A stretch of 64,000 nt of DNA from Pseudomonas sp. S30 (lineage in GTDB: Bacteria; Pseudomonadota; Gammaproteobacteria; Pseudomonadales; Pseudomonadaceae), in the NCBI RefSeq assembly GCF_016518545.1, contig NZ_JACVTO010000005.1, positions 62,001-126,000 on the forward strand. The letters are read 5' to 3'. Position numbers and translations under genes: made by a program. Below, piece after piece: positions 32,194 through 40,293 of this stretch. How positions within the stretch are numbered: the first letter of the stretch is position 1; every line of letters starts with the position of its first letter. Below the pieces are notes generated by a model, which was not told the DNA's origin, ran no database searches, and worked only from the letters and a program-made list of their open reading frames with translations.

Positions 32194-32687
32194 AACGAGT
32201 CTACATCTCCGGCCCGATGACCGGACTTCCCGACTTCAACTACCCAGCATTCAATGCTGCGGCCCAGTTGCTGCGCTCGGAGGGTATCGAGGTCGAGAAT
32301 CCTGCCGAAAATCCGACACCCGAATGTAGATCGTGGGCAGGCTACATGCGTCTCGCGCTCGTGCAGATCTGTCGCTGTGACGCGGTTTTAATGCTACCTG
32401 GCTGGGAAAAATCAAAGGGCGCACGACTGGAGCTTCACGTCGCCCACCAGCTCGGCCTGCAGGTGCTGTATCACCCCAGCTCTCTGACGCGTGCGAGCAA
32501 CATAACCTCAGTCACATACCTACCGGAGGTAAGAACGCTCAAGGGAATACAGCCACTTCTACGACCAGCGATGTCGGCGATCTGCGACGTGTGCGGCAAG
32601 TCTCGTACTCGCCCAGGCGGTCACGATAAATGTTCCAAGATCCGCCAGGCGGCGGGCTTCATCATCAAGCAGGAGACCAAGGGATGA
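32190..32687 (+). CDS. DUF4406 (nucleoside deoxyribosyltransferase-like) protein with added Cys cluster
   Basis: Residues 1-100 match DUF4406: MKRVYISGPMTGLPDFNYPA, then the LPGWEKSKGARLE loop with its conserved Glu, a fold related to nucleoside 2-deoxyribosyltransferases. Residues 125-165 add a C-terminal piece with CDVCGKSRTRPGGHDKC (Cys132, Cys135, His145, Cys148), a probable zinc knuckle that is not part of the usual domain. It overlaps the PP-loop gene and the following gene by four bases each. A joint role in nucleotide or base modification is inferred. Confidence 0.8.
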   Translation: MKRVYISGPMTGLPDFNYPAFNAAAQLLRSEGIEVENPAENPTPECRSWAGYMRLALVQICRCDAVLMLPGWEKSKGARLELHVAHQLGLQVLYHPSSLTRASNITSVTYLPEVRTLKGIQPLLRPAMSAICDVCGKSRTRPGGHDKCSKIRQAAGFIIKQETKG

Positions 32688-33190
32688 GCGTGGACATTTT
32701 GAAACTGAAAGCGCTCGCCACCGCTGCGAAACGTGATCAGTACGACAACGTAGCACTCAACGACTACGGCATGGCAATGGCGCCTGCGGTGACGCTGGAA
32801 CTGATCGCCGAGATCGAGCGCCACCGCCAAGTAAACGCAGTGGGCTGCAAGCCCGACCTCATAATCGTCTTGTCTGAAGTGGAGAACCGAAGCCGTGCGA
32901 TTGCTCTTGAGGTGCTATCCGAACGTCTCCGCCAGATCACAGTTGAGGGACACACAGCGGAAGCTGACGACCTCTATACGAATGGCCAACTTGCCGACGC
33001 TGCCAGCGCACTCGCCGCATGGGCGCACACATGGAATATGCCACTCGTTGAATGCACGATCGTTCCAGCGCTATGGCCCTGGGGTCCTGAGGCGTGGAAG
33101 CCTGGAGCCCAGCGAGGGATGCTCATCAAAGCAGGAGCGCTTATCTTGGCCGAACTGGAGCGCCTAGATCGCTTGGAGGTGTGCGAATGA
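32684..33190 (+). CDS. Phage hypothetical protein, Ead/Ea22-like
   Basis: This 168-residue protein starts at 32,684 inside the previous stop. The N-terminal LKLKALATAAKRDQYDN and the adjacent MAPAVTLELIAEIERHRQ resemble the ead/Ea22 family of lambdoid phages. The C-terminal SERLRQITVEGHTAEADDLY and WGPEAWKPG segment is a familiar phage module of unknown function. It is cytosolic and helical. The stop overlaps the next start. Confidence 0.72.
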   Translation: MSVDILKLKALATAAKRDQYDNVALNDYGMAMAPAVTLELIAEIERHRQVNAVGCKPDLIIVLSEVENRSRAIALEVLSERLRQITVEGHTAEADDLYTNGQLADAASALAAWAHTWNMPLVECTIVPALWPWGPEAWKPGAQRGMLIKAGALILAELERLDRLEVCE

Positions 33191-33462
33191 AAACGGCATT
33201 CATGCTGATGGCGCAGTACAACGGGCTCGCCATCATTCCACTTGATCAAGTGTGCACCGATTACTTTACCCACCTGACCCCTGACATGTTTCAGCGGAAG
33301 GTTCTTGCTGGACAGATCAAACTTCCTATCACCAGGCTCGAGACAAGCCAGAAGAGCGCGCGAGGCATTCATATTGCCGATCTAGCGCAGTACCTGGATC
33401 AGCAGCGGGAGACTGCCCATAAGGAGTGTGCGCAATTGAACAAAACGCTTCGGGACGGCTAG
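33187..33462 (+). CDS. PrtN-family (pyocin activator-like) protein, copy 2
   Basis: This 91-residue protein is a close PrtN family member: MKTAFMLMAQYNGLAIIPLD, then YFTHLTPDMFQRKVLAGQIK and SQKSARGIHIADLAQYLDQQ. It ends the accessory operon. In P. aeruginosa PrtN binds P-boxes before pyocin genes and is repressed by PrtR until RecA triggers cleavage. Here it may activate phage genes, or cross-talk with host tailocin clusters, after induction. That is inference. Confidence 0.88.
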   Translation: MKTAFMLMAQYNGLAIIPLDQVCTDYFTHLTPDMFQRKVLAGQIKLPITRLETSQKSARGIHIADLAQYLDQQRETAHKECAQLNKTLRDG

Positions 33463-33757
33463 CCGGTAAGATAAATTTCGCGTGGCCAGGTGTGGGTGGC
33501 CGTCGACATCTTCGACGAGCAACCCGAACCGGCTTTCTGCGAGGGCAGCTAACGACCCAAAGCAGCCGTTGGTGAATGGTAGGATTCAGCCAGAAGCAGC
33601 CGTTCGGGAATTTCTACAAAACCAAGGACGATTCAGGCGCCCACTGAAGCCGAGAATGATTAACGCAGAGTCCTAGACTAGCTGATCAGAACCTATATTT
33701 TTTTGCCAACCAGAAACTGGAGAGCCTCAAGCAACTAAATTCACTTTCAGCCACTCA
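33463..33757. other. Intergenic stretch with eroded Pseudomonas-type repeat
   Basis: No gene is supported between the accessory operon and the membrane cargo gene. Around 33,550-33,610 two short related pieces occur: ACCCAAAGCAGCCGTT and CCAGAAGCAGCCGTT. They resemble fragments of a repeated intergenic element that also appears, inverted, near 35,130-35,155. A 64-codon frame here is proline/serine/arginine-rich and not convincing. Confidence 0.4.
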
Positions 33758-34855
33758 TTACGAAGCTTCAGCGCTTTTGCTTTTCTTTATACTCTTTAAT
33801 TTCTCAAACAAAACACCCACAGCCTCGACGGACTGTAGCATATGATTGAAGTCGTTCTTATTTAAATCTTTGAGCTCTGGCCACTCTTCTGACTTCTCTA
33901 GAATTGTAAGCAAATCATTTTTTGCTACCTCCCCCCCATCACCGAACTCAAACACAGCACAGTATGCCAAGAGGTGCCTTCCGTACATAGACCGAACCTT
34001 CATGTAAGCAAAAGCTGAATCCCCATAGTGGCGATATTGCTTTAAGAACCAGGCCCCCAAAAACTCTACTGTTATGAATAGAATTGTGCACGACGCCATG
34101 CCAACAATCATCCCTGGCGTTAGCTCCATGTGAGCCCCCCATAGATATAATTGCCAAGCTATAATTGTAATCAAATAAAATGAAATACCCATTTTTATGA
34201 ACGATCTGCCGCTCTCAAGCAACCGGGAAGCTTTTTCCTCAGCGTAGCGAATTTGACTATCAAGATTTGAAATTATGTCTTGAATGTTTTCGACAAAATC
34301 ATAGCTTGGATCTTTTACAGGGGCTGATTCACTTGTAGACTTTAGCTCAAGTCCAGCATATTCGTTAACGGCATCAATCTTAACGCGTGCAAGCTCTTCC
34401 GAAAACGCTCGCATTTGAGCCTGTGCTTGAGCCTTCGCCTTGATTAATTCTCTATGTTCGGCACGTTTATCTAGCTCAACGAAAGAGGTATCACTACCAG
34501 TCAAGTCTTTTCGCATCCAGATCTTGGCAATAGCAAAAAAGCTTATCGCGAGCAAAACAGGAATCGCAGTATAGGTCACATAGAAATAATAGTAGACCAC
34601 CGACTCACGAAAAGTAAAAACAGTTCCCAAAATTGTAACAACAAGGATAATAACGGTTATTGTTGAAAAAATCTTCTGTTGCAATAATTCGCTGGCGAGT
34701 TGATTTTTCACTCTAGCCTGCCTTTCTTTTTCGAAGGCCGCTTGCTTTCGCTCTTCATCTTCATCACGCTTCTTCATAGCATCATATTCACGATGAAAAG
34801 CTTTGAGACCATCTAAGTTGAGAGGGTCACCATTTGGAATTTCTGCTTCAGACAT
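33758..34855 (-). CDS. AT-rich cargo membrane protein with coiled coils, unknown
   Basis: This 365-residue protein has four predicted membrane helices in two pairs (about 63-83, 88-110, 220-240 and 248-271). A highly charged N-terminus (AMKKRDEDEERKQAAFEKER) precedes them. Long helical coils fill residues 125-215, and a hydrophilic tail of about 95 residues follows. It is strikingly AT-rich compared with the phage body and sits alone between the accessory operon and integrase, a usual place for lysogenic-conversion genes. I do not recognise a family. Superinfection exclusion or abortive infection are plausible roles. Confidence 0.82.
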   Translation of the reverse strand: MSEAEIPNGDPLNLDGLKAFHREYDAMKKRDEDEERKQAAFEKERQARVKNQLASELLQQKIFSTITVIILVVTILGTVFTFRESVVYYYFYVTYTAIPVLLAISFFAIAKIWMRKDLTGSDTSFVELDKRAEHRELIKAKAQAQAQMRAFSEELARVKIDAVNEYAGLELKSTSESAPVKDPSYDFVENIQDIISNLDSQIRYAEEKASRLLESGRSFIKMGISFYLITIIAWQLYLWGAHMELTPGMIVGMASCTILFITVEFLGAWFLKQYRHYGDSAFAYMKVRSMYGRHLLAYCAVFEFGDGGEVAKNDLLTILEKSEEWPELKDLNKNDFNHMLQSVEAVGVLFEKLKSIKKSKSAEAS

Positions 34856-35232
34856 CGAAAATCAACCCTCCCGGCACGGAATCGAGAACAACAATCACTA
34901 TTAAGATCTGTCTTTACGCGCTTTTGGCCCACGCTCTGTGAATCGCGCGGCATGCAATTTGACTGGAGTGAGCCATAAAGGCAACCGGTCTTTGATCAAT
35001 TGATGCCGAAACACACGAGATCTACCCACGACAGCAGCATGATTCTGATGGCCGTCATTTACGAATAGACGATATCAAACTTGACAGGCGAAAGGCTGTT
35101 TTTGGCCGTATGTAGCCCCTGACGAGGGTCCGCTTTGGATCGAAAGCAGCCGGACGCTACTGACCGCTGTCGCCCTTAAGCGGATGCCTACCACGAGAGG
35201 CGATCATAGAAGTAGCACGGGTGTCGATCCGC
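34856..35232. other. Intergenic stretch between cargo gene and integrase
   Basis: About 375 bases without a supportable gene. The part nearest 34,900 is the presumed promoter region of the AT-rich cargo gene, which reads leftward. Near 35,130-35,155 a CCGCTTTGGATCGAAAGCAG sequence resembles the eroded repeat at 33,550 in opposite orientation. No tRNA or attachment core is seen. Confidence 0.45.
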
Positions 35233-36354
35233 CTACTCAGCCCGAGCACCGAGTTTAACCGGTGCCTGAATGATCTGATCCAGCCACCTCCAGCTTTTAT
35301 ACGCATTCCCTCGCCCACGCAAATGGGTATATCGCCGCATCGAGTTCCAATCACGGTGACCGGATACGCTTGAGACCCTCGGTATGTCCCAATCCATTTC
35401 AAACAACCGACTCACTCCTTCATGACGCAAGTCGTGGAAGTGCAGATCCTCTATTCCTTTTATCTTGCAGGCCTTCGACCAAGCTGTGCCGATTGAATCC
35501 GTGTTGTACGGGAATATCTCGCGACACTCTCGGGGCATGCTCTGTATGATGAGCCACGCCTCATCCGGCAAGTAACACCAGACATCGTTGCCGATCTTCT
35601 GGCCAGGATTCTTCATATCCCGCACCTTCACCGCCTGGCGGTGCTCATCCAGGTCTTCCCACAGGATGCGGGTGATCTCATCCATCCTCCGCGTCGAGAA
35701 AATCGCAAACGCCATCACCTTAGGCATGTGAATGGCGGTGGGCCGACGCGTCAGCATCTCGAAAAAATGTTCGAGAACCTTGTCGAGCTCATCCATCGTC
35801 GGACGTCGATCCCGCTCGCGGCTGCGCATGTTGTAGCCGAACTGCTTAAGAACAAGACGAGCGTCAGGCATAGCTCGCGCGTCGATCTCGTAACCCCACG
35901 CTGCCCTGGCCAGCGACAGGACCGACCCAAGGTGTGCCAAGTCATTACCTGCCGTCTGCGGTTTGACTCCACCACCCTCGGGGCCCATTCGCCACAAGGC
36001 GAAGTCGACTAGGACCTGCTGGGTGATGTTGGAGTCGACTACTTCAGCGAGGTAGGTTTTCTGAATGGCCTTAAGTGTCTGTCGCTTGGTCACACCTAGC
36101 GGCCGGGCTTTCTCCGCTTCTAACAGGTACCGGTCAATCATCGCCTTGATCGGATGTCCCACGCGCTTCGCCCGCTCGATGGCGCCCGGCTCCGACAATT
36201 CGGTCTCTCGTCGCTTCGCCCAGGCCACAGCTGCCTGTTTGCGGGCGAACGTTTGGCTCTCTTGGTAGACTGTGACCTTATCGCGATTGATGCGAATCTG
36301 GACGGTGTAGCTGGTGGTGCCATCGGCTTTCTTGCGCAGTCGGATCGTTGCCAT
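35233..36354 (-). CDS. int: Phage tyrosine integrase
   Basis: This 373-residue site-specific recombinase starts at the ATG at 36,354, giving MATIRLRKKADGTTSYTVQI. An arm-binding N-terminus (1-60) and a core-binding domain (about 65-170) are followed by the catalytic domain. Active residues visible are Arg in FSTRRMDEI, His-x-x-Arg in HDLRHEGVS, His in SGHRDWNS and the Tyr nucleophile in MRRYTHL. It integrates the phage into dusA, whose conserved coding region begins about 170 bases away. It reads away from dusA, with repeats in between. Confidence 0.94.
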   Translation of the reverse strand: MATIRLRKKADGTTSYTVQIRINRDKVTVYQESQTFARKQAAVAWAKRRETELSEPGAIERAKRVGHPIKAMIDRYLLEAEKARPLGVTKRQTLKAIQKTYLAEVVDSNITQQVLVDFALWRMGPEGGGVKPQTAGNDLAHLGSVLSLARAAWGYEIDARAMPDARLVLKQFGYNMRSRERDRRPTMDELDKVLEHFFEMLTRRPTAIHMPKVMAFAIFSTRRMDEITRILWEDLDEHRQAVKVRDMKNPGQKIGNDVWCYLPDEAWLIIQSMPRECREIFPYNTDSIGTAWSKACKIKGIEDLHFHDLRHEGVSRLFEMDWDIPRVSSVSGHRDWNSMRRYTHLRGRGNAYKSWRWLDQIIQAPVKLGARAE

Positions 36355-36360
36355 AGGAAA

Positions 36361-36439
36361 TTGGTACACGTCTTCGGTCGATTGGTACATTGTACCAAGC
36401 GCTTGGTAAAAACGCCCCAAAACCCCCGAAAAACGGTAC
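36361..36439. repeat. TTGGTAC repeats between integrase and dusA (attachment arm sites)
   Basis: TTGGTAC occurs at 36,361 and 36,382. The second copy forms an inverted repeat with GTACCAA (36,392-36,398) across three bases. TTGGTA recurs at 36,403 and a GGTAC core at 36,435. Regularly spaced short repeats beside an attachment site are typical of integrase or excisionase arm binding. The same sequence covers the integrase promoter, so autoregulation is possible. Confidence 0.6.
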
Positions 36440-36447
36440 GAAACACG

Positions 36448-37467
36448 TTGAACGAAAACACTACAAACTCGGGCGCTGAGCCAGAAACGACGCGCCCTGA
36501 GCCGTCACGCCGCTTCTCCGTGGCCCCCATGATGGATTGGACCGACCGCCACTGCCGCTATTTCCTGCGCCTGCTCTCCCGCCACACCCTGCTCTACACC
36601 GAAATGGTCACCACCGGCGCCCTGCTGCACAACGACGCCGAGCGCTTCCTGCGCCATGACGTGTCCGAGCACCCACTGGCGCTGCAATTGGGCGGCAGCG
36701 ATCCGGCCGCACTCGCGGCCTGCGCGAAGCTGGCCGAAGCGGCGGGCTATGACGAAGTTAACCTCAACGTCGGCTGCCCAAGTGACCGGGTGCAGAACAA
36801 CATGATCGGGGCTTGCCTGATGGGGCACCCTGGGCTGGTGGCCGACTGCGTCAAGGCGATGATCGACGCCGTGCAGATTCCGGTCACGGTCAAGCACCGC
36901 ATCGGCATCAACGGCCGCGACAGCTATGCCCAGCTGTGCGACTTCGTCGGGCAGGTGCGCGACGCCGGCTGCACGAGCTTCACCGTGCACGCCCGCATCG
37001 CCATTCTCGAAGGGCTGTCGCCCAAGGAGAACCGCGAAGTGCCACCGCTGCGCTACGACGTGGCCGCGCAGCTCAAGCAGGATTTTCCCGACCTGGAGCT
37101 GGTGCTCAACGGCGGGATCAAGACGCTCGAAGCCTGCCACCTGCATCTACAGACCTTCGACGGCGTGATGCTGGGGCGCGAGGCTTACCACAACCCCTAC
37201 CTGCTGGCCGAAGTGGATCAGCAACTGTTCGACAGCCAAGCGCCCGTGATCAGTCGCAGCGAGGTGATGGCGCGCCTCATGCCCTATCTGGTCGCGCACG
37301 TGGAGGCTGGCGGGGCTATCCACCATATTACCCGGCATATCCTGGGGTTGGGTCAGGGTTTCCCTGGCGCTCGACGCTTCCGTCAGTTGCTGTCGGCGGA
37401 CATCCACAAGGCTGCGGCGCCGCTGCAGGTGGTGGAGCAGGCCGCGCAGCTGTTGCAGGGGCGCTAA
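36448..37467 (+). CDS. dusA: tRNA-dihydrouridine(20/20a) synthase DusA
   Basis: DusA reduces uridine to dihydrouridine in the tRNA D-loop using FMN and NADPH. The TIM-barrel signature starts at RRFSVAPMMDWTDRHCRYF. The catalytic Cys lies in VNLNVGCPSDRVQ, and FMN-binding residues in FTVHAR and LVLNGGIKTL. The length from the conserved core is normal. The usual ATG start is absent. The first plausible in-frame start is TTG at 36,448, giving MNENTTNSGAEPETTRPEPS before the conserved core, with a poor ribosome site. This fits phage insertion replacing the native start. Expression may have changed. Confidence 0.88.
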   Translation: MNENTTNSGAEPETTRPEPSRRFSVAPMMDWTDRHCRYFLRLLSRHTLLYTEMVTTGALLHNDAERFLRHDVSEHPLALQLGGSDPAALAACAKLAEAAGYDEVNLNVGCPSDRVQNNMIGACLMGHPGLVADCVKAMIDAVQIPVTVKHRIGINGRDSYAQLCDFVGQVRDAGCTSFTVHARIAILEGLSPKENREVPPLRYDVAAQLKQDFPDLELVLNGGIKTLEACHLHLQTFDGVMLGREAYHNPYLLAEVDQQLFDSQAPVISRSEVMARLMPYLVAHVEAGGAIHHITRHILGLGQGFPGARRFRQLLSADIHKAAAPLQVVEQAAQLLQGR

Positions 37468-37597
37468 GGGGAACCCTGGCCGGAGGGCGAACTCGAACAG
37501 GGGTTCGCCCGCCCGCACCAGGCTGCGCCGGTGATCGGCCTTGAGTGGCCGCCGGGGCTCGGGTAATGTCGAGACACTCACAGGACAGAGCACGCCC

Positions 37598-38524
37598 ATG
37601 ACTTCCAAGCTGGAACAACTCAAGCAGTTCACCACCGTCGTCGCCGACACGGGCGACCTCGACGCCATCACACGGTTGAAGCCGGTGGATGCCACCACCA
37701 ACCCTTCGCTGCTGCTCAAGGCTGCAGCCATCGAAGGCTACGCCGACCTGCTCAAGCAGGTGCGCAGCGATGCCCAGGGTGACGTACAGCTGGCGTGCGA
37801 CAAGTTCTCGGTCGCGGTCGGCGCCGGCATTCTCAAGGTGATTCCAGGGCGCATCTCCACCGAAGTGGACGCGCGCCTGTCATTCGACGAACCGGCGCTG
37901 CTGAACAAGGCTCGCCAACTGATCGCCCTGTACGAAGCGGCCGGTATCGGGCGCGATCGCGTGCTGATCAAGCTGGCCTCCACGTGGGAAGGCATTCGCG
38001 CTGCCGAGAAACTGGAAAAGGAAGGCATCCAGACCAACCTCACGCTGCTCTTCTCCTTCGCCCAGGCCCAGGCCTGCGCCGATGCCGGCGTATTCCTGAT
38101 CTCGCCGTTCGTGGGGCGCATCTACGACTGGTACAAGAAGAGCACCGGCAAGGAGTACACCGGGGTCGATGATCCGGGCGTCCAGTCGGTCACCCGCATC
38201 TACGACTACTACAAGACCCATGGCTACGACACCGTGGTCATGGGCGCGAGCTTCCGCAACGTCGGGCAGATCGAACAGCTGGCCGGCTGCGATCGCCTGA
38301 CCATCAGCCCGGAGCTGCTGCAGCAGCTGAGCGACGATCAGGGCGAGCTGCCGCGCATCCTCAAGCCGGGCAACGCCGGCGAAGCCAAGCAGGTGCTGGA
38401 CGAGGGCCAGTTCCGCTGGGCCATGAACGAAGATGCCATGGCCACCGAGAAGCTGGCCGAAGGCATTCGCCAGTTCGCTCGTGATCAAGAGAAGCTGGAA
38501 AAGGTCATGGCCGAAAACACCTGA
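37598..38524 (+). CDS. talB: Transaldolase B
   Basis: This 308-residue enzyme exchanges a dihydroxyacetone unit between sugar phosphates in the pentose phosphate pathway. It has the TalB motifs [14 protein letters not shown] and [16 protein letters not shown], the latter with the Schiff-base lysine. The ATG at 37,598 gives [20 protein letters not shown], the usual start. It is 130 bases after dusA and ends in a near-perfect hairpin. Confidence 0.96.
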   Translation: MTSKLEQLKQFTTVVADTGDLDAITRLKPVDATTNPSLLLKAAAIEGYADLLKQVRSDAQGDVQLACDKFSVAVGAGILKVIPGRISTEVDARLSFDEPALLNKARQLIALYEAAGIGRDRVLIKLASTWEGIRAAEKLEKEGIQTNLTLLFSFAQAQACADAGVFLISPFVGRIYDWYKKSTGKEYTGVDDPGVQSVTRIYDYYKTHGYDTVVMGASFRNVGQIEQLAGCDRLTISPELLQQLSDDQGELPRILKPGNAGEAKQVLDEGQFRWAMNEDAMATEKLAEGIRQFARDQEKLEKVMAENT

Positions 38525-38543
38525 CACGGCAGGCGATGACACG

Positions 38544-38580
38544 ACGGGCGGAGAATACTGGGTATTCTCCGCCCGTTTGC
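38544..38580. terminator. Bidirectional terminator between talB and rssC
   Basis: ACGGGCGGAGAATAC (38,544-38,558) pairs perfectly with GTATTCTCCGCCCGT (38,562-38,576) across a three-base loop, with TTTG following. It lies between convergent talB and rssC. Confidence 0.75.
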
Positions 38581-38629
38581 GTTGAGGTGTGTATTGGAAA
38601 AGAGGTACAGCTGAACGGCTACCGGTGGC

Positions 38630-39112
38630 TCAGGACCGCTCCAGCGCACTCACCAGGTCGCGAAACGCCTCGCGATTGGAATCGTTGAGTCCCATCAGGA
38701 TTCTGTGCGCCTCCAGAACCTTGGAGCGCACAACTTCTTCGTTTTCGTCCTGCGACGGTAGATCGCTCAGGCAGTCCGGGCATGGCAGCGGGCGATCGAC
38801 GATATTGAACACCTGGTCGAAACCCATGGACTGCAACAGCCGGGAAATGTCCGGGTTGGTAGTGACCACGGTGGGCAGCAGGCCGACCTTCTGGCGGGAC
38901 AGGATGGAGAGCTTCGCCAGCAGACCGAGGGTGGTGCTGTCGATGCTTTCGGTTTCAGTGAGGTCTATGACGATGGCCGAGAAATTCAGCGCGGTGAAGA
39001 TCTTCTCGATCGTCGCATCCAGCGCCGAGCACAAGGTCAGGCGCACTTCACCGACGAATTTCAGTACGAAGGTACCGTTCTGTTCGGCGAACTGGATTCT
39101 ACCAGTACTCAT
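38630..39112 (-). CDS. rssC: STAS-domain anti-anti-sigma factor (RssC-like)
   Basis: This 160-residue protein has a STAS domain (residues 1-100). The phosphorylatable serine lies in the TESIDSTTLGLL segment. The C-terminal part adds a CPDCL pair and a helical region not found in minimal STAS proteins. It overlaps the rssB-like gene by four bases. In partner switching, such a protein binds or releases a target depending on phosphorylation, which the neighbouring PP2C phosphatase would reverse. The name follows the Pseudomonas RssB/RssC pair. Confidence 0.82.
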   Translation of the reverse strand: MSTGRIQFAEQNGTFVLKFVGEVRLTLCSALDATIEKIFTALNFSAIVIDLTETESIDSTTLGLLAKLSILSRQKVGLLPTVVTTNPDISRLLQSMGFDQVFNIVDRPLPCPDCLSDLPSQDENEEVVRSKVLEAHRILMGLNDSNREAFRDLVSALERS

Positions 39113-40293
39113 GGAAGGTTCCTGCTCAACACCAATAGGGCGATATCATCCGGCATCTCCCCAAGCGTAGCCAATCCGAATCGTCGGCGCAGCCCATCCA
39201 GACTGCCCTGCGCGGCCTTGACGATTTCCGGCAAGGTCGCTTCCTTATCTTTGAGCGTGTCGCCCGGCAAAAGGTCCAGAATACCGTCGGACATGAGCGT
39301 GAGGCTGAACTGCGGAGGCAGTTCGCATACATGATCCTGGTAGGTCGCTTGGTCGAACAGGCCCACCGGCAAGCCTCGGCCCTCGAGATAGCGAGCCTGG
39401 CCGGGCGTATACAGCACCGGCAGCGGCAAATGCCCGCCCACGCTATAGGTCATCAGCCCAGTGTCCTCATCGATCACGCCGCCGACCATGGTCACATGCT
39501 TGCCGAGCTTGCAGTTGATCAGCCCGCGATTGATGTGCGAGAGCACCTCGGAGGGCTTGAAGTCGCGCATGTTGCCGCTGCGCTTGAATTCGAACAGCAG
39601 CCGAGTGGTCATGAACTTGAGCAGCACCGTGACGAAGGCCGAGGAGGCGCCATGGCCGGACACGTCCGCCAGGTAGAACGCCACGCGCCGCTCATCGACA
39701 CGGAAATAGTCGGTGAAATCACCCGACAGGTACAGCGACGGAATGATCTGATGGTCGAACGTCAGATCGCCGGCCTTCCACGGCCTTCCCGGCAGCATGT
39801 TCATCTGCACCTGACGACCGGCGGTCTGGTCCTCCTGCAACAGGTGCAGGCTGGCTTCCAGCTCCCGATTGGCCGCCTCCAGCTTTTCCTGGTAGCGCTG
39901 GTTCTCGAGCTCCAGGCGGGCTCGATCCATGGCCCGGCGAACCGAGTGCTCGAGCACCGCAAGGTCTTCCAGGGGCTTGATCAGGTAGTCGGCCGCGCCC
40001 AGGCGCAAGGCCTCCACCGCATCGCTCATCACGCCTGCACCGGACACGACGATCACCGGCACCTGGGGTGCCTGCGCGGTAATGCGGCGAATGAGTTCGA
40101 GACCGCCCATCTGCGGCATGCGCAGATCGCAGATGACGAGATCGGGCTGGTGCTCTTCGAAGACCTGTAGCCCCTGCTGGCCATTGCTGGCCTGGAGGAC
40201 GCTGAAGCCGCTGTCTTCCAGATACGCGGCGAGGCTTGCACGGACCACGTCGTCGTCATCGATGATCAGCAACGTTGCACTGGTTTTCTGCAT
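39109..40293 (-). CDS. rssB: Response regulator with PP2C phosphatase domain (RssB-like)
   Basis: This 394-residue protein has a receiver domain (residues 1-125, acceptor Asp in DLVICDLRMPQMGG; conserved Lys in DYLIKPLED). A helical linker (135-165) and a C-terminal PP2C/SpoIIE-like phosphatase (about 190-390, with ADVSGHGASSAF and LMSDGILDLLP metal sites) follow. In Pseudomonas RssB links the general stress sigma factor RpoS to degradation and is paired with an anti-sigma antagonist. The tight overlap with rssC fits that. Confidence 0.88.
   Translation of the reverse strand: MQKTSATLLIIDDDDVVRASLAAYLEDSGFSVLQASNGQQGLQVFEEHQPDLVICDLRMPQMGGLELIRRITAQAPQVPVIVVSGAGVMSDAVEALRLGAADYLIKPLEDLAVLEHSVRRAMDRARLELENQRYQEKLEAANRELEASLHLLQEDQTAGRQVQMNMLPGRPWKAGDLTFDHQIIPSLYLSGDFTDYFRVDERRVAFYLADVSGHGASSAFVTVLLKFMTTRLLFEFKRSGNMRDFKPSEVLSHINRGLINCKLGKHVTMVGGVIDEDTGLMTYSVGGHLPLPVLYTPGQARYLEGRGLPVGLFDQATYQDHVCELPPQFSLTLMSDGILDLLPGDTLKDKEATLPEIVKAAQGSLDGLRRRFGLATLGEMPDDIALLVLSRNLP

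Larger units (their letters stand above)
1..36530. mobile_element. dusA-integrated prophage (right end in window, left end outside)
   Basis: A continuous block of phage genes runs from the left edge to the 5' end of dusA. From the right it holds an integrase, a cargo membrane protein, an accessory operon, the repressor/Cro switch, replication genes, a Q-like gene, lambda-type packaging and head genes, P2-type tail genes, endolysin and spanins, then AT-rich cargo. All main modules look intact, with no frameshifted structural gene, so it could be a functional temperate myovirus. The right boundary is inferred to lie between the integrase start (36,354) and the conserved dusA core (about 36,520). 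I found no copy of the dusA core in bases 1-2,220, so the left attachment site is probably upstream of the window. Exact ends are an inference. Confidence 0.9.

Noticed and set aside
33482..33676. A 64-codon frame after the second PrtN-like gene
   Set aside because: It is low-complexity, rich in Pro, Ser, Arg and Asn, lacks a ribosome site and lies in a repeat remnant.
36154..36447. N-terminal extension of dusA into the integrase gene
   Set aside because: It lies antisense to int and adds about 98 residues not seen in DusA; a TTG at 36,448 is more plausible.
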